64,000 nucleotides of DNA, from assembly GCA_900314755.1 (NCBI GenBank), contig OMWH01000008.1, positions 35,292-99,291 of the forward strand, written 5' to 3'. The notes beneath the pieces were generated by a model. It was not told the origin of the DNA. It saw only the letters and a list, made by a program, of their open reading frames with translations, and did not search any database. Made by a program: the position numbers and the translations under genes. This DNA comes from an uncultured Prevotellaceae bacterium (GTDB lineage Bacteria; Bacteroidota; Bacteroidia; Bacteroidales; Bacteroidaceae). Shown one piece after another: positions 36,911 to 47,000 of this stretch (its first letter is position 1; every line of letters starts with the position of its first letter).

Positions 36911-37708
36911 ATGGCAAAGAAAATATTGTTCATTAACCAGGAGATAGTACCTTATGTACCAGATAGCGAACTGTCGCTGATGGGAAAAGCTCTTCCGCAG
37001 GTCATGCAGGAGAACGGACATGAGATTCGTACGTTTATGCCCAAATGGGGAACGATAAACGAACGTCGTGGACAATTACATGAGGTGATTCGTCTGTCTG
37101 GTATGAACCTTATTATTGACGATACCGATCACCCCCTTATCATTAAGGTGGCTTCTATCGCACAAACGCGTATTCAAGTTTATTTCATTGACAATGAGGA
37201 TTATTTCTCTAAACGTCAAATGACTATCAATGAGAAGGGAGAGGATTATTCCGATAATGGTGAGCGAGCTATCTTTTTTGCGAGAGGTGTCTTGGAAACG
37301 GTAAAGAAGCTTCGCTGGGTTCCCGATATCATTCATGTACAAGGATGGATGGGTGCGGTGGTGCCTCTCTATATTAAAACCGCTTACCATGACGAGCCTT
37401 CCTTTGCCAATACAAAGGTAGTCACCTCCCTCTTCACCAAGAGCCTGAACTCTAAGTTAGGTGATAATTTCAAGAGGTGTGTCGAGTTCCGTGATGCGAA
37501 AGCCGAACTGTTGAAAAAATACAATGACAAGTTTGACTTTGAGGAGTTAGGCAAACTGGCAATTGACTATAGCGACGGTGTTATTGCCGCAAACAAAGAT
37601 GTCAATGAAAAATTACTGAAATATGCCAAATCGAATAACATCCCGACGCTGGCATATCCAGGAGAAGACTTTGGAGATGCTTACGAAGCATTCTATGAAC
37701 AAATTTAA
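36911..37708 (+). CDS. Short glycogen/starch synthase-like protein (GT5 N-domain only)
   Basis: 265 residues that match only the N-terminal Rossmann domain of GT5 glycogen synthases: KKILFINQEIVPYVPDSELSLMGKALP, NEDYF, and DIIHVQGWMGAVVPLYIK. The ADP-glucose-binding C-terminal GT-B domain is absent, and the start-site lysine motif KTGGL is replaced. It is therefore unlikely to be an active synthase alone. It precedes a DUF4270 lipoprotein by 51 nt, a pairing I recall as common in Bacteroidales. Confidence 0.75.
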   Translation: MAKKILFINQEIVPYVPDSELSLMGKALPQVMQENGHEIRTFMPKWGTINERRGQLHEVIRLSGMNLIIDDTDHPLIIKVASIAQTRIQVYFIDNEDYFSKRQMTINEKGEDYSDNGERAIFFARGVLETVKKLRWVPDIIHVQGWMGAVVPLYIKTAYHDEPSFANTKVVTSLFTKSLNSKLGDNFKRCVEFRDAKAELLKKYNDKFDFEELGKLAIDYSDGVIAANKDVNEKLLKYAKSNNIPTLAYPGEDFGDAYEAFYEQI

Positions 37709-37759
37709 TACTTGTCAATTAAGGATAATATCATTAAGATTTAATTACTTCATATTTCA

Positions 37760-39241
37760 ATGATGAAAAAAATACTAATGACAGGGATTGTAGCCGCTAT
37801 GATGTTTACAATCTCTTCTTGTGATGAAGATACTGTTGGAATAGGAAAAACATTAACAAGTAATGTTGACTTGTTTACCATTGAAACTGATACTTTTGAT
37901 GTCTCATCAAGGTCCATCGTTAATGATGCTGTTCTATCACATAGTATCTATACCTATTTAGGACGTATTAAAGACCCAGAGACCAGTGCTTATATTACCG
38001 CAGATTACATGACGCAGTTTGCTGTTCTCGAAAATGTAAAAGATAGTCTGTTCTATTCTGAGGAATATGTCACGGGACGTGATGACAATAATCAGGTTGT
38101 TGCTGACTCGTGTGTGTTGAATATTATGATCAACAGCTTCACAGGCGACTCCTTGGCAGCTATGAAGATGAGCATATGTGAATTGGCTAAGCCTGTTGAA
38201 GACGGTAAGAACTATTATTCGGATTTTGACCCAGAGAAAGAAGGCTATATTAGAACTGACGGTCTGAAATATGATTTCGTTTACAGTGTCGTAAACATGC
38301 AACAGAACGACAGTACCAGAAAGGCAAATGAGAATAATCGTAGCATAAAGGTTTTGTTGAACAAGCCATATAAAGACAAGAATAATGTCGAATACAACAA
38401 CTATGGCACTTATATCATGCGAACCTATTATGCGCATCCTGAGTATTTCAAGAATGCTTACACCTTCACTAAGAATGTATGTCCTGGGTTCTATTTCAAG
38501 ACGACGGATGGTGTAGGAGTAATGTCTGAGATCATCACTACGCGATTAGTTGTCTATTATAGTTTCAAGGACAAAGACACTGAAAAGGAATACATGGACA
38601 CACCATTCTTCTATAGTACGGAAGAAGTGGTGCAGACCACCCATATCACCAATGATGAGGATCGTATCTCAGAGATGGCTGAGGAGACTGAATGGACTTA
38701 TTTGAAGACTCCTGCAGGAATCTATACTGAGGTGACACTTCCTGTGGATGAGATCAAGCAGAATCATGAGAACGATACCATATCTTCCGCTAAGATCGTG
38801 TTCCATAAGATGAATGACAAGACAGAGCTTGGAGAAAAGTTATTGAAAGATCCTACCAATCTTCTAATGGTTCAGAAAGACAGTCTGAATAGCTTTTTTG
38901 AGAAGCACAAGGTTCCCGATGATATGACTTCATACCTGGCAACATTGAACTCTGTCTATAACTCTTATACTTTCAGTAACATATCGACATTGATCAACAT
39001 GTTGTATGAAGCTAAGAAAAAAGGTGGCTCCAACTATACCACAGAACATCCTAATTGGAACAAGGTTGTATTGATTCCTGTTCAGACATCAACAGCGACA
39101 TCAACGGCATATAACAGTACCACTTCGTCAATCAGTGCCGTGAATAACGAAATGGCAATCACCAGTTCCAGACTGGTCGGTGGTCCTAATAACGTCCATG
39201 ATCCAATCAAGATCAGTATTATTTACAACAAGAACAAATAG
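37760..39241 (+). CDS. DUF4270 family lipoprotein
   Basis: 493 residues. Signal peptide with lipobox MFTISSCDED; the Cys is followed by acidic residues, as expected for a surface lipoprotein. The beta-rich body (SKVDLFTIETDTFDV-type strands and repeated TEVTLPVDEI) fits DUF4270, a Bacteroidetes family of unknown function. Visibly AT-richer than the flanking housekeeping genes. Follows the short GT5-like gene and leads into the small gene at 39243 with a 1-nt gap. Confidence 0.82.
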   Translation: MMKKILMTGIVAAMMFTISSCDEDTVGIGKTLTSNVDLFTIETDTFDVSSRSIVNDAVLSHSIYTYLGRIKDPETSAYITADYMTQFAVLENVKDSLFYSEEYVTGRDDNNQVVADSCVLNIMINSFTGDSLAAMKMSICELAKPVEDGKNYYSDFDPEKEGYIRTDGLKYDFVYSVVNMQQNDSTRKANENNRSIKVLLNKPYKDKNNVEYNNYGTYIMRTYYAHPEYFKNAYTFTKNVCPGFYFKTTDGVGVMSEIITTRLVVYYSFKDKDTEKEYMDTPFFYSTEEVVQTTHITNDEDRISEMAEETEWTYLKTPAGIYTEVTLPVDEIKQNHENDTISSAKIVFHKMNDKTELGEKLLKDPTNLLMVQKDSLNSFFEKHKVPDDMTSYLATLNSVYNSYTFSNISTLINMLYEAKKKGGSNYTTEHPNWNKVVLIPVQTSTATSTAYNSTTSSISAVNNEMAITSSRLVGGPNNVHDPIKISIIYNKNK

Positions 39242-39242
39242 C

Positions 39243-39374
39243 ATGGCAGATAATTTTCTGGAAAGACATTTTGAGGACTACGAAGTCCGGAAAGCTGCCT
39301 ACCTGCGAAAGAAAAAACATCTTCCAAAGATAAAGCATCATCTTCCAGAACGTCCGGAAGATGATGCTTTATAA
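39243..39374 (+). CDS. Small basic conserved-looking protein
   Basis: 43 residues: ADNFLERHFEDYEVRKAAYL then a KKKHLPKIKHHLP tail. Starts 1 nt after the DUF4270 stop, so translation is probably coupled. No known domain recognised. Its last 14 codons form one long hairpin that also looks like the operon terminator, so coding and termination functions overlap. Confidence 0.6.
   Translation: MADNFLERHFEDYEVRKAAYLRKKKHLPKIKHHLPERPEDDAL
39330..39372. terminator. Terminator-like 17-bp hairpin inside a gene end
   Basis: ATAAAGCATCATCTTCC (39330-39346) pairs exactly with 39356-39372 around a 9-nt loop. It ends at the stop codon of the small gene and 4 nt from the convergent uvrD stop, so it can serve both directions. 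The T run is short. Confidence 0.7.
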
Positions 39375-39376
39375 GA

Positions 39377-41668
39377 TTACTTGATAATCGTATATTTCGC
39401 GAACTTCAACAGCAGTTGTTTCGTTCCTGCATTCTTGAACGCTACTGTTGCTTTGGTATTCTCACCACTCCCCTCTATCTTGATCACTGTCCCGACACCA
39501 AAACGCTGATGTTCGATGACATTTCCCTCTCTTAAGCCAATATCGCCAATGGCGGACTGAGGTCTCTGTGACTCCTGGCGTACGGGAATCAGTCTGGGCT
39601 TGGGGTCAGCCATAAACTGTGTGGCAACAGGACGGGGATTCTGCATCCTTGATACCGGGCGCTTGACCATCGTCGCAGAAGAGAACGAGCCTCCCCTCTC
39701 CGACTCCACCTGCAACAGGCTGGGGTCGATGTCCTTGATAAAGCGTGATGGCGTATCGTATTCCATTCTGCCATAACGCCAACGGTTCTGTGCACATGTC
39801 AAGATACAATGCCTCTCTGCACGGGTGATTGCCACATAAAGCAACCGGCGCTCTTCCTCTAACTCACGCATAGAGTTCGTACACATAGGGGACGGGAAAA
39901 TATTCTCTTCCAGTCCTACTACAAAAACGGTCGGGAACTCCAGTCCTTTGGCACTATGAATGGTCATCAGTGTCACCTTATCATCCTCATCCCCGTTGTC
40001 ACTATCAAGGTCTGTCAATAAGGCGACCTCCTGCAGGAAGTCTGAGAGATAGACCTGATCCTCCATGTCTTCCTCTTTTCTGCTCTCCACAAAATCCTGC
40101 ATACCTCCTAAGAACTCCTCCAGGTTCTCCTGACGGGACAAGTCCTCCGGGTTGTTGGAACTGTATATCTCTTTACTGATACCACTCTCCATGATGATCG
40201 AGTGTCCTAACTCGTAGGCATCCTCCTTATCCAGACGAGCAGTCCACCCTTCTATCAACTGGCGGAAAGTCTCTATCTTTGACGCTGTACCTTTGTTCAA
40301 TGACAGCTGGAAGACCATGGGTTGACAGATAACCGTCCACAGACTTACCCCATGGGTGTTCGCCACCTCAACAATCTTATTGACCGTCGTATCTCCTATA
40401 CCACGAGTCGGATAATTGATGATACGGCGCAGTGCCTCCTCATCATTGGGATTAGAGACTACCCGGAAGTAGGCTATCACATCCTTGATTTCCTTACGCT
40501 GATAGAAGCTCAGTCCTCCATAGATACGATAAGGGATTCCGTCTTTCCGCATCTGTTCCTCGAAAGAACGGCTCTGGGAGTTCGTACGATACAGAATGGC
40601 AAAGTCACTGAAGCGACACTGGTCCTGTCGCTTAATCCGCTTGATGTCATTGCATACAATAATCGCCTCCTCCTTATCACTATAGGCAGGTTTGAGCATC
40701 AATTTCTCCCCATGTTCATTTTCGCTGAACACATCTTTGGGTATCTGACGCTCATTATGGCGAATCAGGCTGTTCGCCGCTTTTACAATCAACTGGGTGG
40801 AACGGTAGTTCTGTTCAAGTTTCGAGAGTTTCGTCCCGTCATACTCTCTCTGGAAGTTCAGGATGTTGTCAATGTTAGCACCACGGAAACTATAGATACT
40901 CTGCGCGTCATCACCGACGACACACACACGCCCATGCTCTTTCGTTAGCAACACCACGATCTCCTGTTGCGCATAGTTGGTGTCCTGATACTCATCCACC
41001 AGCACATACTGGAAGCGTTCGATGTATTTCTGTCTGATATCCTCGTGATTCCTCAGCAGCATATAGGTATATACCAGCAAGTCGTCAAAGTCCATGGCAT
41101 TCGCCTGCTTGCAACGCTCACTATACCTTATATATATATCCTTCAAGGCAGGACGCTTATGCTGTGCGTCATCCTTTGCCCAGTCACTCTGTGCATAGGC
41201 ATGAGGCAACAGGAGATGGTTCTTAGCCATCGAGATACGGTCAGCAACAGAAGCGGGTTTGTACGTCTTGTCATCCAACTGCATCTCCTTGATGATATTC
41301 TTCACCAATGAGCGGGAGTCACTCTGGTCGTAAATCGTGAAGTTTGACTGGAAGCCCAGCACATCAGCCTCCGCCCGTAATATCCTTGCGAACACCGAAT
41401 GGAAGGTACCCATCTGGAGATAGCGGGCACGCTCCACTCCCACCAGTCTGCCGATACGCTCCTTCATCTCACGTGCCGCTTTATTCGTAAATGTCAGAGC
41501 AAGGATATTCCAAGGATTCATGCCCTGCTGCAGCAGGTATGCTATCTTATAGGTCAGCACACGTGTCTTGCCAGACCCTGCGCCAGCGATGACCAGCTGG
41601 GGTCCTTCACAATAGGTGACAGCCTCACGCTGACCATCATTCAGTTGTTCTAACAGATTCTCGTTCAT
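39377..41668 (-). CDS. uvrD: UvrD/PcrA-type DNA helicase
   Basis: 763 residues from the ATG at 41668; several ATG codons in a row make the exact start uncertain by a few residues, and a longer reading to 41719 would run through a hairpin. SF1A motifs: AGAGSGKTRVL (Walker A), DEYQDTN (Walker B), GDDAQSIYSFRGA, ENIFPSP, and LLYVAITRA (motif VI). The C-terminal Tudor-like end has VEHQRFGVGTVIKIEG-type sequence. Acts in excision repair and fork maintenance. Confidence 0.92.
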   Translation of the reverse strand: MNENLLEQLNDGQREAVTYCEGPQLVIAGAGSGKTRVLTYKIAYLLQQGMNPWNILALTFTNKAAREMKERIGRLVGVERARYLQMGTFHSVFARILRAEADVLGFQSNFTIYDQSDSRSLVKNIIKEMQLDDKTYKPASVADRISMAKNHLLLPHAYAQSDWAKDDAQHKRPALKDIYIRYSERCKQANAMDFDDLLVYTYMLLRNHEDIRQKYIERFQYVLVDEYQDTNYAQQEIVVLLTKEHGRVCVVGDDAQSIYSFRGANIDNILNFQREYDGTKLSKLEQNYRSTQLIVKAANSLIRHNERQIPKDVFSENEHGEKLMLKPAYSDKEEAIIVCNDIKRIKRQDQCRFSDFAILYRTNSQSRSFEEQMRKDGIPYRIYGGLSFYQRKEIKDVIAYFRVVSNPNDEEALRRIINYPTRGIGDTTVNKIVEVANTHGVSLWTVICQPMVFQLSLNKGTASKIETFRQLIEGWTARLDKEDAYELGHSIIMESGISKEIYSSNNPEDLSRQENLEEFLGGMQDFVESRKEEDMEDQVYLSDFLQEVALLTDLDSDNGDEDDKVTLMTIHSAKGLEFPTVFVVGLEENIFPSPMCTNSMRELEEERRLLYVAITRAERHCILTCAQNRWRYGRMEYDTPSRFIKDIDPSLLQVESERGGSFSSATMVKRPVSRMQNPRPVATQFMADPKPRLIPVRQESQRPQSAIGDIGLREGNVIEHQRFGVGTVIKIEGSGENTKATVAFKNAGTKQLLLKFAKYTIIK

Positions 41669-41690
41669 CATCATCATTTTTGGAATAGAA

Positions 41691-41718
41691 TGAGCCCTCG
41701 ATTCGCATCGGGGGCTCA
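41691..41718 (-). terminator. Hairpin between galE and uvrD
   Basis: TGAGCCCTCGAT pairs with ATCGGGGGCTCA around TCGC with one mismatch. There is no good T run, so it may attenuate or punctuate galE-uvrD transcription rather than fully terminate. Confidence 0.5.
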
Positions 41719-41774
41719 TAACAACACAAACACAAAATAAACACAGTCGATTATTGACTGGTTATAGGTCTATA

Positions 41775-42812
41775 CTATTGAATACCTTCCTCGCGTAATT
41801 TCTTCTGCCAGTTCCAGGCACTCTTCAATGTATCCTCAAGAGAAGTCTCAGCTTTCCATCCTAACACCTTGTTAGCCTTTTCCGGATTAGCCCATACCTT
41901 CTCGATATCACCTGCACGACGAGGAGCGTACGCCCAATTGAGTTTTACACCTGTTGCTTTCTGGAAAGCATCAACGATTTCCTTGGTGCTGCAACCATGA
42001 CCAGTTCCCACGTTAAATACCTCCAGTTTGTCACTATCCGTATCCAGCACACGTGCCATAGCTTTCACATGAGCCTTGGCAAGGTCGACGACATAGATAT
42101 AGTCACGGATACAAGTACCGTCTGGTGTGTCATAGTCGTTGCCGAATATTTTCAGCTGCTCACGAATACCCATTGCCGTCTGTGTCACATAAGGAATCAG
42201 GTTCATGGGAACACCATTCGGCAGCTCTCCGATAATGGCAGACGGATGAGACCCTATCGGGTTGAAGTAACGCAACAGGATAGCCTTGATGGGAGCACCA
42301 CTGTTAATATCGTCACGGATAATCTCCTCGTTGATCTGCTTGGTATTACCATAAGGACTCTCTGCCGGCTTAATGGGTGCGTCCTCTGTCACAGGCAGGT
42401 TCTCTGGGTCAGGCTGACCATATACCGTGCAACTGGATGAGAAGATAATACCTTTTACATCATATTTAGGCATCAGCTCCAGCAGGTTCACCAGACTGAC
42501 AATATTATTACGGTAATAAAGCAATGGTTTCTCCACACTCTCACCGACAGCTTTGGAAGCTGCGAAGTGAATGATGCCCTGGATGCCTGCGTATTTCTTA
42601 AATACTCCTTCCATGGCTGCCATATCACAGCAGTCTACTTTCTCAAAAGCAGGACGTATACCCGTTATTTTCTCAATGCCGTCAATCACATTCTCATTAG
42701 AGTTGGAGAGGTTGTCAACAATCACAACCTCATAACCGGCATTCTGTAATTCAACGGTAGTATGGCTGCCAATAAAGCCTGTACCACCTGTCACCAGTAT
42801 TTTTTGTTTCAT
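41775..42812 (-). CDS. galE: UDP-glucose 4-epimerase
   Basis: 345 residues of extended short-chain dehydrogenase fold: TGGTGFIGSHTTVEL (NAD binding), SSSCTVYG (catalytic Ser) and SPYGNTK (YxxxK). Interconverts UDP-glucose and UDP-galactose for envelope sugars and galactose use. Lies 16 nt after the response regulator-kinase gene, so it is probably in its operon. Confidence 0.95.
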   Translation of the reverse strand: MKQKILVTGGTGFIGSHTTVELQNAGYEVVIVDNLSNSNENVIDGIEKITGIRPAFEKVDCCDMAAMEGVFKKYAGIQGIIHFAASKAVGESVEKPLLYYRNNIVSLVNLLELMPKYDVKGIIFSSSCTVYGQPDPENLPVTEDAPIKPAESPYGNTKQINEEIIRDDINSGAPIKAILLRYFNPIGSHPSAIIGELPNGVPMNLIPYVTQTAMGIREQLKIFGNDYDTPDGTCIRDYIYVVDLAKAHVKAMARVLDTDSDKLEVFNVGTGHGCSTKEIVDAFQKATGVKLNWAYAPRRAGDIEKVWANPEKANKVLGWKAETSLEDTLKSAWNWQKKLREEGIQ

Positions 42813-42828
42813 CTCGTTTTATATAGAT

Positions 42829-43977
42829 TTATTCTTCTTTCTTCAATGGTATCAACACACTGAACGTAGAGCCTTCACCTAATACAGACTCTACCATGGC
42901 ATCGCCACCATTCTTCTTCGCAAAGTCCTGACAGAGCTGCAAACCCAGTCCTGAGCCTTCCTCACCACCAGTACCATAGGTCGTCTCTCCCTTATGGAAG
43001 ATGGTCGCCAGTCGCTCTGGTGCGATACCCACGCCATGGTCGCGGACACTGATCTTGGCAAAGTCCCCTTCCCGTTTACAGAACACTTCAATACCTTTGC
43101 CCTCTGGTGTGAACTTTACAGCGTTAGACATGAAGTTACGGATAATGGTCTTGATCATATCATTATCCGCATGCACGATCAGTTTCTCCTCACTGGGCAG
43201 ATACTGGAGCTTGATCTTCTTCATCTCCGCAATCATATTGAAGATGTCCACGACACCGGGAACGATATCATCCAAGTCAATGTCTTGATAAACCACATTT
43301 AACCTACCTGTCTGACTCTTGGTCCACTTCAACAAGTTATCCAACAGGTCATGAGTCTCCTCTGATTCCCGGTTAGCCTTGTCCAACAGTCCAAAGATCT
43401 CCTCACCGACCATCTCCGGTGACACCACATTCACAGCCAGGTTCAGCACCATACGGATGGAAGCCATAGGAGAACGCAGGTCATGGGCAATCACTGAATA
43501 CATCTTGTCACGATTGGAGATGGTACGCTTCAACTCCTCATTCTGCTGAATGATGATACGCTTGGCAGCCACCAGACTGATCTGGTGCATCACACGCATC
43601 ACTAATTCCTCTTTGTTAAAGGGTTTCGTCAGGAAGTCATTAGCACCCACTTGGAAACCATGAACCAGGTCGCTCGGATTATTCAAGGCTGTCAGGAAGA
43701 TGATAGGGATATCCATTGTCTCGGGGTCTTTCTTCAGAATCACCGCTGTGTCAAAACCGTTGATATCAGGCATCATCACGTCCAGTAATATCAGGTCTGG
43801 ATGTTCCTTCTTTGCCTGCTCAATGCAAGTATTACCGTTTGAGGCGGTACAAACTTGGAATTTCTCATTCGTCAACAAAATCTTGAGCAACAAGACATTG
43901 CTGACTACATCGTCGACGATCAGAATCTTATAATCACTACGGTTTATCTTAGATTCAAAGGTATCTCCAAACTCCAT
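42829..43977 (-). CDS. Response regulator-histidine kinase hybrid (receiver first)
   Basis: 382 residues. N-terminal receiver with LILLDVMMPDINGFD (phosphoacceptor Asp) and FLTKPFNKEEL. A short coiled linker then leads to a HisKA/HATPase kinase with intact H box (SVIAHDLRSPMASI), N box (NFMSNAVKFTPEGKG), G1 (DHGVGIAPE) and G2 (GEEGSGLGLQL). No transmembrane segment, so it is cytosolic and probably responds to an upstream kinase. A perfect palindrome overlaps its promoter, suggesting repressor or self control. Confidence 0.92.
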   Translation of the reverse strand: MEFGDTFESKINRSDYKILIVDDVVSNVLLLKILLTNEKFQVCTASNGNTCIEQAKKEHPDLILLDVMMPDINGFDTAVILKKDPETMDIPIIFLTALNNPSDLVHGFQVGANDFLTKPFNKEELVMRVMHQISLVAAKRIIIQQNEELKRTISNRDKMYSVIAHDLRSPMASIRMVLNLAVNVVSPEMVGEEIFGLLDKANRESEETHDLLDNLLKWTKSQTGRLNVVYQDIDLDDIVPGVVDIFNMIAEMKKIKLQYLPSEEKLIVHADNDMIKTIIRNFMSNAVKFTPEGKGIEVFCKREGDFAKISVRDHGVGIAPERLATIFHKGETTYGTGGEEGSGLGLQLCQDFAKKNGGDAMVESVLGEGSTFSVLIPLKKEE

Positions 43978-44007
43978 TTTATTTGCAGTTCATTAGTTAT
44001 TTATCTG

Positions 44008-44046
44008 CAAAAGTAGCAAATATTTGGCGAATCGCCAAATATTTGC
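44008..44046 (-). promoter_or_regulatory. Promoter overlapped by a perfect 15-bp palindrome
   Basis: GCAAATATTTGGCGA (44016-44030), one spacer base, then its exact complement (44032-44046). On minus the sequence reads TTTG-N20-TACTTTTG, with the -33 inside the distal arm and the -7 box (44008-44015) abutting the proximal arm. A protein bound there would cover the promoter. Confidence 0.8.
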
Positions 44047-44054
44047 TGAATTAT

Positions 44055-47000
44055 TTATTTGTACTCACTCCATGACTTAATACCTATTGCATCCAGTTTC
44101 ACGGTACAAAAAGCATTAATGAATGCGGAAGCGAGACGGCTATTAGTAATCAGAGGGACATTCAGGTCAATGGCAGCCCTACGGATCTTATAGCCGTTTG
44201 TCAGCTCATGAGTGGTCAGGTCTTTGGGGATATTCACCACCATGTCTATCTGATGGTCATGCAACAAGTCCAATGCCTGTGGCTGCTGTTCCGGTTCACT
44301 GGGCCAGTGTACCAGGGTGTTTGCTATACCATTGTCAGACAGATACTTGGACGTACCACCAGTAGCATACAGCTCATACCCATTCTCCACCAGCATCCGT
44401 GCGGCATCGAGCATCTCCGCTTTCTGTTTGGCACTACCTGTTGACAGCAAGACGGTCTTCTTGGGAATGCGATACCCCACACTCAGCATCGACTTCAACA
44501 ATGCCGTGGAGGTGTTGTCACCCAGGCAGCCCACCTCACCAGTAGATGCCATGTCCACACCAAGGACAGGGTCTGCTTTCTGCAGTCTGTTAAAAGAGAA
44601 CTGACTCGCCTTGATACCCACATAGTCTAAGTCGAAAAGGTTCTTATGGGGCTTCTCTACAGGAAGTCCAAGCATTACTTTCGTCGCCAGCTCTATCAGG
44701 TTCAGTTTCAACACTTTTGACACAAAGGGGAACGAGCGGGAAGCACGTAAGTTACACTCTATGACAAGGATGTCATTATCACGTGCCATATATTGGATAT
44801 TGAACGGTCCGTTGATATGCAATGCCTTGGCAATCTGCCGGCTGATACGCTTAATACGACGGACGGTCTCCACATACAGTTTCTGTGGTGGGAACTGGAT
44901 GGTGGCATCACCGGAATGTACGCCAGCGAACTCGATATGCTCGGAGATCGCATACGCCAGTATCTCACCGTCCTTCGCCACAGCGTCCATCTCTATCTCC
45001 TTGGCATGCTCGATGAATTTAGACACGACGACAGGATGATCCTCACTCACATTGGCAGCGAGCTGGAGGAAGCGCTCCAACTCCTCCTTGTTAGAGCAAA
45101 CATTCATCGCTGCTCCGCTGAGGACATAAGACGGACGTACCAGGACGGGGAAGCCCACCCTCTCCACAAAGGCATCAATATCCTGCATGGAGGTCAGGGC
45201 ACTCCATTCCGGCTGGTTCACACCTATCTCGTTTAGCATCTGTGAGAATTTCGCACGGTCTTCCGCACCGTCGATATCCTGTGCCGATGTTCCAAGAATG
45301 GTGACATGCTGCTCATCCAACGCTACCGCCAGATTATTAGGAATCTGTCCTCCAGTAGAGACGATGACTCCATGTGGCTGCTCCATGTCGATGATATCCA
45401 TCACCCGCTCAAAGGTCAGCTCGTCGAAATACAAGCGGTCGCACATGTCATAGTCTGTGGACACCGTCTCAGGATTGTAGTTTATCATGATACTCCTCCA
45501 CCCTTCTTTGCGGATGGTGTTCAGTGCCTGCACGCCACACCAGTCGAACTCCACACTCGACCCGATGCGGTAGGCTCCGGAGCCCAACACAATGATACTC
45601 TTGCCGTCATGCTCAAAAGGAATATCAGAAACGGTACCGCTATAGGTCACATACAGGTAATTGGTCTGTGCGGGATACTCAGCGGCAAGCGTGTCAATCT
45701 GTTTGACGACAGGCAGGATACCCATCTCTTTCCTGATGCGGCGCACTTCCAGCATCGCCTGATGCATATTCCCCATCTTACCTTCCAGACCGATGGCACG
45801 GGCTATCTGGAAATCCGTAAAGCCATAGACCTTCGCCGCTCTTAGAATTGTAGGATTCAAGGATTGAAGAGCTGAAGTTCCGGACTTCAATTCTTCCATT
45901 CTTAAACTTTTCAATTTTTCGTCAATATCAATGATATTCTTCAATTTATAGAGGAACCACTTGTCTATCTTTGTCAACTCATGGATACGCTCTATATCAT
46001 ATTGTGGCAGATGCATCGCCTTCGAGATGACAAAGATACGCTTGTCGGTAGGTTCACGCAGAGCGGCATCCACATCGGCAATCTCCAGTTCCTTGTTCTC
46101 CACAAAGCCATGCATGCCCTGACCGATCATGCGCAGTCCCTTTTGAATAGCCTCCTCAAAGGTTCTGCCGATAGCCATCACCTCACCGACCGACTTCATG
46201 GACGACCCTAACTCCTTGTCGACACCATGGAACTTAGAGAGGTCCCAGCGGGGTATCTTACATACCACATAGTCGAGGGCTGGCTCAAAGAACGCACTGG
46301 TCGTCTTCGTCACTGAGTTTTTCAGTTCAAACAGTCCATAGCCCATTCCCAGTTTGGCAGCGACAAAGGCAAGCGGATAACCCGTTGCCTTGGAGGCAAG
46401 AGCAGAGGAACGGCTCAGTCGTGCGTTCACCTCAATGACACGATAGTCTTCTGACTGCGGGTCGAAGGCATACTGCACGTTACACTCTCCTACGATACCG
46501 ATATGCCGGATGATCTTGATGGCAAGGGCACGCAGCTTGTGATACTCTGAGTTTGTGAGGGTCTGTGAGGGAGCGATGACGATAGACTCTCCCGTATGGA
46601 TGCCCAGCGGGTCGAAGTTCTCCATGTTACATACGGTGATACAGTTGTCATAACGGTCACGCACCACCTCATACTCTATTTCTTTCCATCCTTTCAGCGA
46701 CTTCTCCACCAATACCTGCGGAGAGAACGAGAACGCCTTCTCTGCCAACTTATCCAACTCCTCTTCATTATCACAGAAGCCAGAGCCCAGACCGCCCAGG
46801 GCATAAGCGGCACGGAGAATGACAGGATAGCCTAAGTCCTTGGCAGCCTGACGCGCCTGCTCGATGGTCTCACATGCCTCACTCTTGATGGTCTTCACGT
46901 CAATCTCATTGAGTTTCTCCACAAAGAGCTCACGGTCTTCCGTGTCCATAATAGCCTGGACAGGAGTACCTAACACCTGTACGCCATATTTCTCCAGTAC

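Noticed and set aside
41669-41719. Longer UvrD start
   Set aside because: It would be read through the hairpin at 41691-41718 and adds residues unlike any helicase N terminus.
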